Source: Laburnicola sp. R22_1 | Lineage: Eukaryota; Ascomycota; Dothideomycetes; Pleosporales; Didymosphaeriaceae | DNA: 64,000 nt | Direction of reading: 5' to 3' | Assembly: GCA_014281115.1 (NCBI GenBank) | Contig: JACONQ010000005.1 | Span: 248,001 to 312,000 of the forward strand | Part shown: positions 35,357-46,854 of the stretch, piece after piece | How positions within the stretch are numbered: the stretch's first letter is position 1 | How the letters are laid out: every line of letters starts with the position of its first letter | Notes under the pieces: generated by a model | Database searches by the model: none | What the model saw: the letters and a program-made list of their open reading frames with translations, nothing else | What the model was told of the DNA's origin: nothing | Made by a program: the position numbers and the translations under genes

Positions 35357-36107
35357 GGTGGAGATTTGCCATACGTATGTTGTACCGGGCTGTGGTTTTG
35401 AGAGCAATACACGTGAAGTACGGCTGGGTGGACGGACTTGCATGCCTCATGAAAAGTGTTTCTGGAGGCGTTACTTGGCGGGCATACAGGAAACCAGGAA
35501 TGGAGACCTTTGAATTTACCTCGGGCGTTTTATGCTAGATGGAACAAGACAGGATGGGATGGGTGGCTATGGGAATACCCCTTTCTTCGGCGCGGTACAT
35601 TGGATGGATCTCCGCGGGCTATACACATGCCCCGCGCAGGACATTGACGGTATTATGGAATTGCTTTATAACTACATGGCTGGCGAGCATTACGTAGTTG
35701 TGAATTGGTTACGAGGAATTCATAGCATGTCGTCTTGAAGTTGGGCCGGTGTAGGTGATGTTGCTCATACATTGGGACTAGGCGTGTTGATACGTACTAG
35801 GAGACATTTTACTGTTTGCTACGTATGAAATGGTGGTTTCGGGTAGAAGTACGGGGCTTGTGATGTTGAAAGCAGCCGTACGAAAATATTTGGATGTGGC
35901 GCGGCATCCATGGATATACATGGTGATGCGTTGTACCGTGTACCGAAAGGTTTGCGATGCTTCTACTCTTGATACACAGTGATAGTAAGTAGAAGGGAAG
36001 TATCACGGTGGTATGGTATGTCCAGGTCGGGATGCTACATAATCACCGAGTAAGAGGAGATATTGTGCATCTGGTATCTGGTATCTGTATCTACCTAGCT
36101 ATGGTGC
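35357..36107. other. intergenic, RING gene to LTR retrotransposon
   Basis: Contains the 3' end of the RING gene. Base composition is normal up to the retrotransposon boundary, so mutation has not spread into it. No gene seen. Confidence 0.55.
36103..36107. repeat. left target-site duplication (GGTGC)
   Basis: GGTGC directly before the left LTR; the same five bases follow the right LTR at 40623-40627. A 5-bp duplication is the expected product of LTR-element integrase. Confidence 0.9.
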
Positions 36108-36285
36108 TGTCGCAAAATCGAGGCTCTAACTGGGTGCGATCACGTGCCCGTGATCATGTGAGCAGTACTGTTTCAGCCCTGCTCCTTTTTTGTAAGCGTA
36201 TATATAGTTTAGCCTCTTTTTCTATATAGTAAGCTTATCTACTTTACTTACTAAATTTAAAATTCTAGCTTATTTTCTTTTAATA
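36108..36285. repeat. left LTR
   Basis: 178 bp. Its outer (left) half has normal composition (GTGCGATCACGTGCCCGTGA); its inner half is AT-converted. It aligns with the right LTR through its length. Nearly all differences are transitions, plus an 8-bp CCCTTTAG-like insertion in the right copy. Confidence 0.92.
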
Positions 36286-39086
36286 GTTATAAGTCTAGTA
36301 CTTTAAGATTATAGGCTAATTCTCTCTACGCGCTTATATATTAGAATTCTAATTTATACACTTTAATTACTTCTTACTAATTATTTCTAATTTTCTTCTA
36401 TACTTAAATCTTACCTATAATTAAGATAACTAATACTATAATTCCTACTATAAAGATGCTACTTACTAACTAAGTAAGCTAGCCTTTCTAGTTTATCTAG
36501 CTTTAATTTTATACTTAGTCTAAAGGAATCTAGCATCTTATTAATCTTAACGCTAAAAAGATTCTTAATTAAGATCTAGTCTAACTAACTTGTTCTATAC
36601 TCCTAAAGAAGATAGTAAGTATAAGCGACGCTATATATAATAATTAGATTAAAGTCTATAGTATTTAGATTATAGAATATTAAGTAGAAGTATAAGACTA
36701 GTAAATTAATATAATAAAGATTTAGAATTTTACCTTTTAGGTTTATACTATAGTGTTCTAAAATCTACTAGCACTAGCTATAGTTATAATAAATAATAAA
36801 AAAACCTTTCTATAAGCGCCTATTAAGATACTTAAGAAGGATCTAGCTCTAATAGAAGTAAGTATAAAGAATTTAGTATATACTTAATACTAAGTGTACC
36901 TTAAAAAAACTAAGTATAGAAGGTAGACATCTAAAATATAGTACTAGGATTAGTAGCTTCTTTTTAATAAGGCTAAGAGTTTTAAGCTTTCTAATATAAA
37001 AAGTAGACTTACTATATATAACTTCTTAGACGCACTAGTAGTTAAGCTTATACTAAAATAGGCCTAATTTATAACCTAGCGTCTTATATAAAACGTCTTA
37101 GTATTAAAGTATTAAATTTTACTAATATTAGAAAGATTTACTCTATACTTATTTAGAAGCACTAGCTTTAATTAACTAATAGTAAGTTGTTAGGCGTATT
37201 TGTAATAATTACTAGTTAAAACAATAATTAGAAAAAGTAAGGTAGTAGTAGCTTAAATAAAAAGAAAGCTTATAAGTCTAAGAGTAATAAGTGCCCTTAT
37301 AGAAATAAGAAGTATAAGTAGAATAGTTTTAATTACTAACGTCTTTAAACTACTATTACTAGTAAAAGTCCTAAAAGAGTGCTACTAATTACTCTTACTA
37401 AGAAAGAATATAAGAGTATTAATAATTGTTTAATATTTCTATAATAGAAGAAGCTTTATAGTAGGATTAAAATAGAAGGATAAAAGACTACACCTACAGC
37501 AAGGAGCTTAACTACTTCTACCTACCTAGGATTAATAGCTTATGCTCTAATTAATCTATTAGTCTTTAATAAGCAGCTATAGAAGAGCTTAGGGGTGTAC
37601 TTAATAATATATCCTAGTAATTACCTACTTGTATAAAACACTGTTCTTAATAGAGAAGTAGTAGTTTACTTTATTAATAATTATTTACTTCTAACGCCTA
37701 GCTTATTTAAAAAAGTAAGCTTAACCTAGAGTATTAAAGCTAGGACTTAGGCCCTCCTAATTTTAGGAATAAAAATTAACTTATAAAGAGTGTACTTACT
37801 AGTAAATATAGTACGCGTATAGAGAATCTTTTACTTAAGGATATTAAGATTATAGAAGGATTTTATATTAATATTATTTCTAAAGCTTGTCTAAGAAAGG
37901 TAGAGATCTAGTACCTAGGTTTAGATAGATTATTGCGTATAGAAACTCTTACTTAGAATCTTATTTTAGTAGAACTAAGTAGTATTTATAATTTTATCTG
38001 TATTAAATATAAGTCTCTTTTCTACTATTCTTTAGCTATAGTAGTTAAATAATTATACTATAATCTTCTATAGGCAAATACTAAAAAACTCTAGCACCTT
38101 TAATTAAGTTACTTAGGCTAGTAAGCACTTTAAGCTCTAGTTTAAAACACTTAAAATGTGTGTATTTTTAGTACTTAGAGGAAGGACTATTAGTAATATT
38201 TTGTAATATATATAATAAGAGTAATCTTAAGACACCTAAGGAAATAATCTCTAAGACTATTCTACTATATTTTTTAGAATTTATTTAATTTTCTAGTAGG
38301 ATAGCTTAAAGGGCTATAGAGCTTAATTATTAAGAAAGAATTTAGTAAAAAGATTTATAAAAACAACCTTATATTAAAATTTCTGCTAGAGATTATATAA
38401 GTAATAATTAAGCTTAATTAATAGGTAAAAAATAAGTATAAGCTAAGGATTATTATAATCTATTAGGATAATAATACCACTACTCTTCCCTAGAGGGGAT
38501 AATTAGCCTATAAGGACTACACAGACAAATAAGAAATTAAGATTAGCTATACCCTAATATATATATATAAACTAAATAGAGCACTAGAATAAGTAGAGTA
38601 AGAGATTATTACTAAGGCTATAAAAATAAGGGAAAGCGCAAATCTACTGCCTAAAATAGCCTCCGATTCTAAATATAGTTGCTTACCTCTATAGCAAGAG
38701 CCTATTAGCTCTATATACTTTTTAAGCACTAGACAAAGTGCTTAAAAATTAGTTTAGATAGTATTTCTATTAGTATAAGCCTACTTAAGTATAAGCATAG
38801 ATAGCTAATTTTTATTTTAATTAGAGTAGAATTTATGCCTATTGTAAGGGGCTGAGCACCCTTCTATAGTTACTTGGCCTACTATCTTAGAGTTCTAGAT
38901 CTGTGCTCCTACTAAGTTAGGAGTATATATAAGTCCATAGCTAGAGTTACTATTAAACTCTGTTAAATTTATAAGTTTACTTAGGCAACTTTAATCTCTT
39001 AGTTTAAAGCCTCTTATATTAAATTTAATTAACCTCTTATAATAGAGGAGCTTGCAAGATCTCTCTAATACGCTAAGAATAACCCT

Positions 39087-39415
39087 ATAAATAAATACGC
39101 AGTTAAGTTAAATATTAAAATTCCTTAACCTTACAAAATAAATACGTAGTTAAGTTAGATACTAAGATCCTTTAACCTTATAGAACAAATATATAGTTAA
39201 GTTAGATATTAAAATTCCTTAACTCTATAAATAAATACGTAGTTAAGTTAGATACTAAGATCTCTTAACTCTATAAATAAACATATAGTTAAGTTAGATA
39301 CTAAGATCTCTTAACTCTATAAATAAATACGCAGTTAAGTTAGATATTAAGATTTCTTAACCCTATAAATAAGTATATAGTTAAGTTAGATACTAAAATC
39401 TCTTAACTCTATAGA
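39087..39415. repeat. 7x 46-47-bp tandem array inside the retrotransposon
   Basis: Seven copies marked by AGTTAAGTTA at 39101, 39148, 39195, 39241, 39287, 39333 and 39379 (spacing 47, 47, 46, 46, 46, 46). Each ends in a CTTAAC-type segment. Copies differ mainly by C/T and G/A changes, as expected if the array existed before RIP. The period is not a multiple of three. Confidence 0.93.
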
Positions 39416-40436
39416 ATAAACACAAGTATAATATAGGGAATACTAGGGTCTTCCTATAGAAAGAAGAATATTCTTGTCCCTTGCTTAGCATAATATTTAA
39501 GCTTCTTAGGTCTAGAGAGTATTAGCAAACAAGAATTACTAAAAAGAATTAGAATTTTATATAAAGGCTTATACTTGTAACTAGACGCATAATAATAATA
39601 ATAAGTATTTAAGCGTTTACTTAATATATTCTTAAAATACTTACTATTTAAGCTATTAAAAAGACTAGATCTAAAGCATCTAATATATAGATACCTACGC
39701 TTAGGGCTATATATTTAAGTAGAAGCTAAACTAAACTTGTCTTTCTTACTCTTCTTATTTATAGGAGTTTTAGAATTAATTATAAACTTAGCTTTACTTA
39801 AAGGTTTAGCTATAAGGGCAACTTAATTATTATTCTTTAACTTTAGAGTTTTTTTATATAATTAGGAAGGCTCTATAATAGGCTTAGGCTCCTTAGACGT
39901 TATAGTTTAAGCGCGTTTCTATTTTAATGCCTTTTTTTAATTATTATACGTATGCTTAGAGGATTAGTAGAGCCTTTACTAGAAGCCTAATTTAATAAAT
40001 AACTATAGTAATATATAGAAAAAGCTATTACTAAGAAAAGTTATATAATTTACTTTTATAGCTTTTAGGCCTTACGCTTAGGCCTCTTTTAACTAAGCTT
40101 TACTTAAAATTTTATAAACTTGCAAATTAATATATTATATATATTTTAGTTAATAGTTAATAATTATTAAGCGAAAATAGGGGTGGGGCGATTAACTTAC
40201 TTCTATAGAAAAACTAACTAGAGAACTAAGAGAGAAGATAAAGAGTAGATGAGTAGAGTTTTATTATTAATAAAGGGCTATTATAGGCTTATATAATAGT
40301 AAATACTTAAATTACGCTATTATAAGTAATTAGTTACGTAGTTAGGTACTTAACTTATAAGCTAATTAAAAGCAGGATTATTTTAAGCCTTATTATATAA
40401 GTAGGCGCGCTACTTATATAGCCTATCTAGAAGGTA

Positions 40437-40622
40437 TATTATAAAATTAAAGCTCTAACTAGGTGTAATTATGTGCCTATAATTATATAAGCAGTATTAT
40501 TCTAGCTTTACTCTTTTTTTATAAGCGTATATATAGTTTAGCCCTTTAGCCTCTTTTCCTATGTAGCAAGCTTATCTACTTCGCTCACCGAATCTGAGAT
40601 TCCAGCTCGTTTTCCTTCGACA
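40437..40622. repeat. right LTR
   Basis: 186 bp. The pattern is the mirror of the left LTR: the inner (left) half is AT-converted (TATTATAAAATTAAAGCTC against TGTCGCAAAATCGAGGCTC), while the outer half is intact (TTCGCTCACCGAATCTGAGA). It ends in CGACA, followed by the target duplicate GGTGC. Confidence 0.92.
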
Positions 40623-40776
40623 GGTGCACAACACGCCGTGGGCTAAGCGAGCAGCATTGCATAATTATAAATGAAAAAAACGACAAAGACAAAGCAGAAA
40701 GTATATACATCCAGGGTCCATTACAGGGTATATGACACCACACAATATATACATGAATCCCAATCAAACTCTTGCT

Positions 40777-43072
40777 TCAAGTCCGCCTTAATTCATAGGG
40801 CACTGGCGGCATCGTCTTCTTCTTATTCTTATTCTTCTTGCTGGCCACCTTGCTGAACACAGATTCAGGTTCCTCGGCTTTAAAGAGCGAATGACCTAAT
40901 GACATCCGATCCTCTTGCTGAGCGAGCCTTAGAACACGCTTCCACCGCTGTATGGCCGCCGCGTCTTCGGGTCGAGGCTCTTTAGAGAGTGGAGACTCAA
41001 AGGTTGCCTCGGACTCCTCCTTTGCCTCGAGCTTTCCCTCGGTGGGCCTTTCATCGCGCGCCTGCTTCTTTCGCGGCTCTTCGGAGAGCGGAGACCCAAA
41101 GGCTTCCTCGAACTCTTCCTCGGTGGGCCTTTTATCGCGCGCGCGCTCCCTCTCCGGGCCCTGACGGTACTCCATTGGCTTAGGGTGGAAGGTGACCTGT
41201 TTGTAGCGGACGTCGTAGACGCAAGAAGCTTGCTTTTCCATCTGCCCCAAGGGCCGAGGCTCCAATGTGTCTACGTTAACAGTGGGTAGGGCAAGGATGG
41301 TCTCGGGTGTGGAAGAGTCGGACGCAAGGAAAAGAGCGGGTATGTGGCGTCGGAGAGAGTGCGGTTTTATGGCAAATAGCGCGGCCCGCATGTCCTGGTG
41401 GATATCGCGATAAGCTGCTTCCTCTCCGTGCTTAGACCTGGACAAGACCTCCAGTTCTCTGTCGGATAGGACGCGCAGGACGATATTCTTGTCCGTTAAA
41501 TTGCGTAGACGGACCCAGAAACGGCCATCAAAGAGATGCCATTCAGAGAGCTGGCCTCCGTTGGGCGGGAAATTGATCAAGGTTTGCGCCGCATCTCTTC
41601 TACTTAGCGGTTGCCGAGAGAACAGCCAGTCTCGGGGATGAGGTAGTGGGATTGTGCGATCGAAGGGAGAACCCAAGTTCCACTTGCGCCACCAGATGCC
41701 GCAGACGCAGAAGTTGTCGTTGGCAGGATAAGAACCTAGAGTAGGCCAGATGTGCAGGACGGCGTTGGCGAGGTCTCCTGCTCGAGGTTTTTCAATGGGT
41801 GAGATGAGTTTGATTAGGCGCTCAAGAAAGCAGTAGGCAGTATTCCGCGCGTCTAGCTTAGCGGATTCTGAGGAATTGGTGGAGAGAGCGGAGAGGGCTT
41901 CGACCGGTGGGAGGCGTGCGAGGATGGATCCGGTCTGGACATCGAACCGAATGGGGCATTCGATGAAGAGACGCTCTGCTTTCATCTTGTGTTCTAGGAC
42001 ACGAGCCTTCATGCGTTGGGATACTGCTACTAAAGACTCTGTCGACAAAGCCTCGGGAAGCCTGTGGTTCTGGAGAATGTGCCGTATAGCGTTGCGCGTA
42101 GTCAGCGTCTGGTTCTGATTCGTCTTGTCTTCGACCCAGGGAGTGCTGTGTGCCTCGCAGGTCGCGATCAACCGGCTCTTCTCAAATCCAAGCAACGGCC
42201 TCAAGATTCGTATACCACCCTGCTCCACCACAAGGGGCATCTTGCGTTGCGCTCGCAGACGTCGGGATAGCTTCCGCGTCCGGTTGGCGGCCTTGTGTTC
42301 GATGTCGGGCCTGCCACTGTAGTAAACGCCATGAATACCATAGCACTCTGGGATCCACTCCCTGCTCTGCATACCCTGAAGGCCCGACCTCAGACGCATA
42401 TTTATCAGCCGCGTCAAGATGGTTTCCGCCTGATCATCTGCATGATGCGCCAACATCAGCTCTCTGATTTGGTTATCCCTACACGCCCTGCCCAGGGCCT
42501 GGTATCGTAATCGGCGCGCTTCGGACTCGAAACCATTACAATTGGAGGGGTCAACCCCCTCTGGCCAGGTAACGGGAATAACGGTGGCCTCCATACCGAC
42601 TGCGCTCGATTAGACCAAAAGCTCTCAGGGACAGTCATCTCGCCATCTCACACTTCAGGCGCAACTGTCGCGCAACCCACTCAGCCTCCTCGGTACTCTC
42701 CGGTCGCGCCTTATGATCAACGATAAACCCATGACAGCGTGGCCGTGCTTGGCCATTCCCAATCGAGGACGCCATGTCCTCAAAATTCGCACACAAGGTC
42801 GCAAGCGCCATAGAGTCGACCCCTCCGCTGACGGCAAGACCTGTTTCTTGTTAGTTTCCCTTGGATGTTATGGAAGCAACTAGCATACCTATAGTAGAGG
42901 CCGTGGAAAGCTGCGTCCCCAGGCCTGGGATAACACCCGCCAGGGCCTCGTAGAACTCGTCATTGGCAATGGGGACGGCTTCTGCGGTCCCATGCCGTCT
43001 CGTCAGCACCCGTCCATGATACAATGCAGCAGAGGAACAAGTCCTCAGACGGAGGGCATGGCTCTTCCACAT
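40777..43072 (-). CDS. tilS: tRNA(Ile)-lysidine synthetase (TilS-like, probably mitochondrial)
   Basis: A 731-aa N-type PP-loop ATPase. It makes lysidine at the wobble C of tRNA(Ile) CAU, so the tRNA reads AUA. Exons (minus): 43072-42889, 42840-42652 and 42599-40777; introns 48 bp (GTATGC..CAG) and 52 bp (GTGAGA..CAG). Splicing restores GLAVSGGVDSMALATLC, the PP-loop signature, at about residue 62. It is followed by FIVDHKARPES and LMLAHHADDQAETILTRL, the catalytic family motif. In a eukaryote the substrate is the mitochondrial tRNA. The basic N-terminus (WKSHALRLRTCSSAALYHGR) fits a targeting peptide. The C-terminal about 150 residues are poorly conserved and charged, with two imperfect repeats (SEEPRKKQARDERPTE-like). 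It shares a short divergent promoter with HSP10. Confidence 0.92.
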
Positions 43073-43344
43073 AAACGACGGCGCGGCATTGGCCGCAACA
43101 AATACAAGAAAGGAGCGGGAAAAGGAGAGTATAGTGTGTGTGTGTCACAGTGTGTGTACACCGACAGCTCCGAGGCTGGAGGCACGGACCAGGCCCGTTC
43201 TGGAATTTTCCAAAGCGTCATGAGAAAAGCAGAGCATGTCCCGTCTCCTCTCGAACGTCCTCCCCATCCCCCAGAAACTCTCCAGCTCAATCTAATAGAC
43301 AGCCCTTCCCGTCCCCATCACCATCCCCATCTACATCTTCCAAA
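43073..43344. promoter_or_regulatory. 272-bp bidirectional promoter, tilS / HSP10
   Basis: The two start codons face away from each other with only 272 bp between them. The region holds a TG-repeat near 43132-43158, a perfect three-unit heat-shock element at 43198-43210 and a CT/CCCC-rich segment before the HSP10 start. Both products serve mitochondrial protein biogenesis. Confidence 0.7.
43198..43210. promoter_or_regulatory. heat-shock element
   Basis: TTCTGGAATTTTC reads as TTC-nn-GAA-nn-TTC, a perfect three-unit Hsf1 site, 135 bp upstream of the HSP10 ATG. Hsp10 genes are classic Hsf1 targets, so function is inferred from motif plus position. Confidence 0.75.
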
Positions 43345-43816
43345 ATGGCAAGTCCCCCGATCCTCTGCGCCATGCTCCCGCCCGCCTGCTCAACTAACAC
43401 GCGGCCTGCAGTCTGCCATCAAGTCCATCCGCAGCATCGCGCCCCTCCTCGACCGCATCCTCGTGCAGCGCATCAAGCCCGAGGCCAAGACGGCAACCGG
43501 CATCTTCCTGCCCGACAGCGCTGTCAAGGAGCTCAACGAGGCCAAGGTGCTGGCCGTCGGGCCGGGCGCGTTGGACAAGGAGGGAAAGAGGGTTATGCCG
43601 AGTGTGCAGCCGGGAGACAAGGTGTTGATTCCGCCGGTACGTGCTAGACAAGCTGAGCAATGCGAGCATGGCTGACCAAGCACAGTACGGCGGAAGCCCG
43701 CTCAAGGTGGGCGAGGAGGAGTACTCGCTGTTCCGCGACCATGAGTACGTCTGCTCCCCTTCTCCTGTCGATTTCTCTAACCCCACCGTAGGCTCCTGGC
43801 CAAGATCAACGAGTAG
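43345..43816 (+). CDS. HSP10: mitochondrial co-chaperonin Hsp10
   Basis: A 103-aa GroES-fold protein that caps the Hsp60 chaperonin in the mitochondrial matrix. Exons 43345-43347, 43412-43636, 43686-43744 and 43792-43816; introns 64, 49 and 47 bp. The first coding exon is only the ATG. The first intron begins GCAAGT, a GC-AG intron, and ends CTGCAG, with a CTAAC branch point. Joined, the protein starts MSAIKSIRSIAPLLDRILVQ. It continues with the mobile-loop region TATGIFLPDSA and PGDKVLIPPYGG, and ends EYSLFRDHELLAKINE. Size and sequence match the family without gaps. The unspliced ATGGCAAGT frame would not reach the conserved frame. A heat-shock element lies upstream. Confidence 0.96.
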
Positions 43817-44277
43817 ACACGCCGTCCTCGGCGCAAATACCGCTTTCTCCCGCCCGACCTCGTGTATCGTTACTGTACCACCACCGTCCTCCGCGACCGC
43901 CTAGCATACCTGCCGGCGTTCTGATGTATTGGACTGGCATTTTGGACATTGGATTTCCGACTACCTTCAGCGATGTGTTATATTCCGTGTGTGTAGTTAC
44001 AATGGGGAAGATAGGTAGGGAGGTCTTAATACGAACCAACGTCTCTGCTCGAAAGGACAGGCCTTGCAATCCGTGTCATGTCATTGCGAAAGAACATGTC
44101 ATTGTGAAAGAACATGTCATTGTGAAAGAACATGTCATTGTGAAAGAACATGTCATTGTGAAAGAACATGTCATTGTTACATAGGCAGTCTGGAAACCCA
44201 ACATTCCGTCTAGCCCACCTATACCCGTCCATCCGCTGTATAGCTGCTCACGGCTTCCACTGCAGCCCTACCTGCTA
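43817..44277. other. convergent intergenic region with minisatellite
   Basis: 461 bp between the HSP10 and Het-C stop codons. It holds the 18-bp tandem array at 44077-44180 and both 3' ends. Confidence 0.6.
44077..44180. repeat. 6x 18-bp minisatellite
   Basis: Six copies of CATGTCATTGTGAAAGAA starting at 44077, 44095, 44113, 44131, 44149 and 44167. The first has one change (GCGAAAGAA) and the last is partial. The period is a multiple of three and is open on both strands, but no gene is supported. It probably lies in overlapping 3' untranslated regions. Confidence 0.95.
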
Positions 44278-46854
44278 CTACCACGCGTTATTCCCGCCAG
44301 CACCCCACTGCCGTCCACCACCTTCGGGCTGGCCCTGATGATGACCCCCGTACCCACCCTGCTGCTGTGGATATCCGCCCACACCAGTACCATAATTCTC
44401 GTATCCCTGCTGATACGCCGTTGGCACTGTATACGCCGGCTCCGCCCCATGTCCGCCCACGTACTGTCCCTGATGAGCCCAATTGCCTCCTCCAGCAGGC
44501 GGCGGCGCATTGTACTCGGGTGGCGGGTTATCGTATCCGCTATGGGTGCCCGTATAAGAGGACTGATAAGGCTGGAAAGTGCCCCAGTCGTAGTTGGGTT
44601 GCGGTGAGCGAGAGGGCTGGTATGGTGCGCCGGAGCCAGAGGGGTCGAAGTCGTCGGGGCCTGAGCGCTTGCCGCTAAGGCGATTGAGTGCGGGATTGAG
44701 TTTGTCTCCTAGACCGCCGGGTAGATTGCTCGCTAGGCCTCCAAGAAGACCACCTACACCTCCGCCGCTGGACTGCGGTCGCTGGTGGCTATGGCTGCCA
44801 CCATGATGTTGACCCCCGCCATGACTGTGGCCCGTGAAGGAGCTCACGCCTGCGGCACCATGGCCCGACCCATGCGAGTGATCATTTTGTCCACTGTGGT
44901 TCTTGCCTGCCCGAACACTCTCCGAGCTCAAGAGATCGTTGAGGTTTTTGCCGTGGTAGCTATGCGCCCATTTCTCGACAACGGAGAACATGTTCCTATG
45001 TATCTCGCTGTTCTGGTTGCGGGCGGCGGGGTGATGGAACACTTGCATGCAGTCATTGAGGACTTGGTCGACAGGCACATCGGGGTGGTCCCAGGCATAT
45101 ACTACGCGTGGTGCGACGAACTGTAGGATTACCACAGCAATCTGACCGGCAGGTGAATTGAGAACGTTAGAGAAGTGGTCTTTCGAGAGCATGCTGTGAG
45201 TTGGGTCGCTCGAGTAAGGGTTAGTCCAGACTTCAAACTGATGCTTTGCTGCGGAATCGACGACCGCTGAGGAGCCCAGCTTCAATTGCTCTGAAGCAGT
45301 CTTGATGATGGGCATAATGAATGGAGCCAGCAATGATAACACAAACAGTGTTACTCGCTCAGTGATGGTCTCGATCAGCTTCTCCAGACCAGGGATCTTC
45401 TCGACAATCTTGGAGATGCTCCTGACCACTTTGTCTCGGAACTCTAGGATGGGATAGATTCGAGGAATAATGGTCGCCGGGTCTGTGTTGGTGCCTGGAA
45501 TATTGGGTCCCGGCGGTCCGCCAACAGACCCAGGTGGCGCATCAAAGCTCTGCTGTATACCTTGACCTTGGCCCGGACCACCAGCTCGAGAACTACTGTA
45601 GTCGTCGTAGCCTCCGCTTCGATATCCATGGCCTGCACCACGGGCATTTGCGGAAGCTTGTGCGTCAGACGCAGCCTGAAGAGATTGAGCTTCTTTAATC
45701 AATCCACTAGTCCCTGGTACCTTCCCAAGAACGTCAGTCAGAGCTGAGCAGGAGCTGCTACTGCCTTTCTTGTTGCTCGTCAAAGCATCGGCCAGCGTGG
45801 TGTCCATCTCGTCAATCTCAGACTGCGTTATATGGTCCGTTGCTTCTCCTAGCACTGAGTGGAAGAAGTCTACGCCTCCAAAGGTTCCCGTAACGAGCGG
45901 ATATACATGCTTTCCACGGAGATTGATTTGGGTCTGGGCTCCCGTATGCGGAAACACATTCGAGTAGCCTAGTTCTCGTAAAGAAAGCTCGGTGTAATTA
46001 GTATGAGCACCAAAGTCTTCTAGACAATGAAGACCTTGGCCAAGACAACGAAGTGCTTCAGCAAGGTTTGCTTCAGATCCCCGCTCTCCGTTGGGTCCAT
46101 GAGTGTACATACGGCCGAAATGGATGGCTCGAGCGAACGAGAACTTGACATAGCCGGCCGAAGTAGCCCAATTCCCACTCTCGTTGGCAATATAATTCTT
46201 CATTCCAGTCTCAGGATCAACCGCAAGTTCAGCATCCGTGACGGGTCCGCGCAGACGGGGATCGTGCTTCCTTGCATCCTCATTGTCGGCATAGTCCTTG
46301 GGGTTGTCGATATGTTCTTCTGGTCGGTACACACCGAGCCGTTCAGAAGTAACTTCAAACTCGGCAGTCGCATATCCAAAAGACATGAACGAAAGGATCC
46401 AGACAAGAATGCGTATAGTTTCGGCCTTGGCGACAATTAGATTCGGATACACGACACCACGGCATGTGAAAACTCACTTGGACTCTGCTCAAGGTAGCGA
46501 CGTCTACAGCCTAGGATATCTTAGCATAGTCGATATACCTGCGAACGCATAGATTCGTACCTGCGAATAGTCTCGAAGCCAGTTGCCAAAGTACACGCGC
46601 TGGTCCCAAATCAGCTTCTAGAACATGGCATCATTCCAAACACGGCCTACCTTGATCATCATAGACTTCCATTTGTGCCCCTTTAGACACGCGACCGTGG
46701 CAAGCATGTCCTCGATATCCCCATGGCGCCAGTTCTTGCCTTCAAGCGCAGAGATGGAGGCAATGTTTCCTGCGCCAAAAGCGTGCGCTTTGGCTGGCAG
46801 GAGCACCAGTACAGCTATCGCAATCAGCAGCACGTATTTCGCTTGGAGTGCCAT
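44278..46854 (-). CDS. hetC: Het-C family heterokaryon-incompatibility protein
   Basis: An 807-aa secretory or membrane-associated protein of the Neurospora Het-C family, whose allelic differences can trigger vegetative incompatibility. Exons (minus): 46854-46651, 46599-46561, 46510-46478 and 46425-44278; introns 51, 50 and 52 bp, all phase 0. A signal peptide (KYVLLIAIAVLVLLPAKAHA) is followed by FGAGNIASISALEGKNWRHG, the family hallmark. Exons 2 and 3 add RVYFGNWLRDYSQ and AVDVATLSRVQ, then LSFMSFGYATAEFEVTSERL and GVYRPEEHIDNPKDYA. A hydrophobic stretch lies near residue 415-435 (LFVLSLLAPFIMPII). The C-terminal 250 residues are Gly/His/Pro/Gln-rich, the typical Het-C tail. The upstream Met at 46953 would precede the signal peptide, so I prefer 46854. 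Whether this copy is polymorphic cannot be told here. Confidence 0.93.

Larger units (their letters stand above)
36108..40622. mobile_element. RIP-destroyed LTR retrotransposon
   Basis: A 4515-bp element bounded by LTRs of 178 and 186 bp, short inverted ends TGTCG...CGACA and a GGTGC target duplication on both sides. The interior is extremely AT-rich, saturated with TAA/TAG/TTA in all frames, and encodes nothing now. That is the signature of repeat-induced point mutation, which converts C to T on both strands. A possible trace of a gag-like zinc knuckle sits near 37240-37330 (KCPYRNKKYK in the plus frame), but superfamily (copia or gypsy) cannot be decided. A 46-47-bp tandem array lies at about 39087-39415. 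Orientation is uncertain. The right end is 154 bp from the stop codon of the tRNA-lysidine synthetase gene. Confidence 0.92.

Noticed and set aside
39087..39415. CRISPR-like array (regular repeats)
   Set aside because: Units are contiguous 46-47-bp tandem copies without unique spacers, in a fungal retrotransposon.
36286..40436. Superfamily assignment of the LTR element (copia or gypsy) from residual frames
   Set aside because: RIP has removed reliable protein signal; the gag-like knuckle trace is too weak to classify it.
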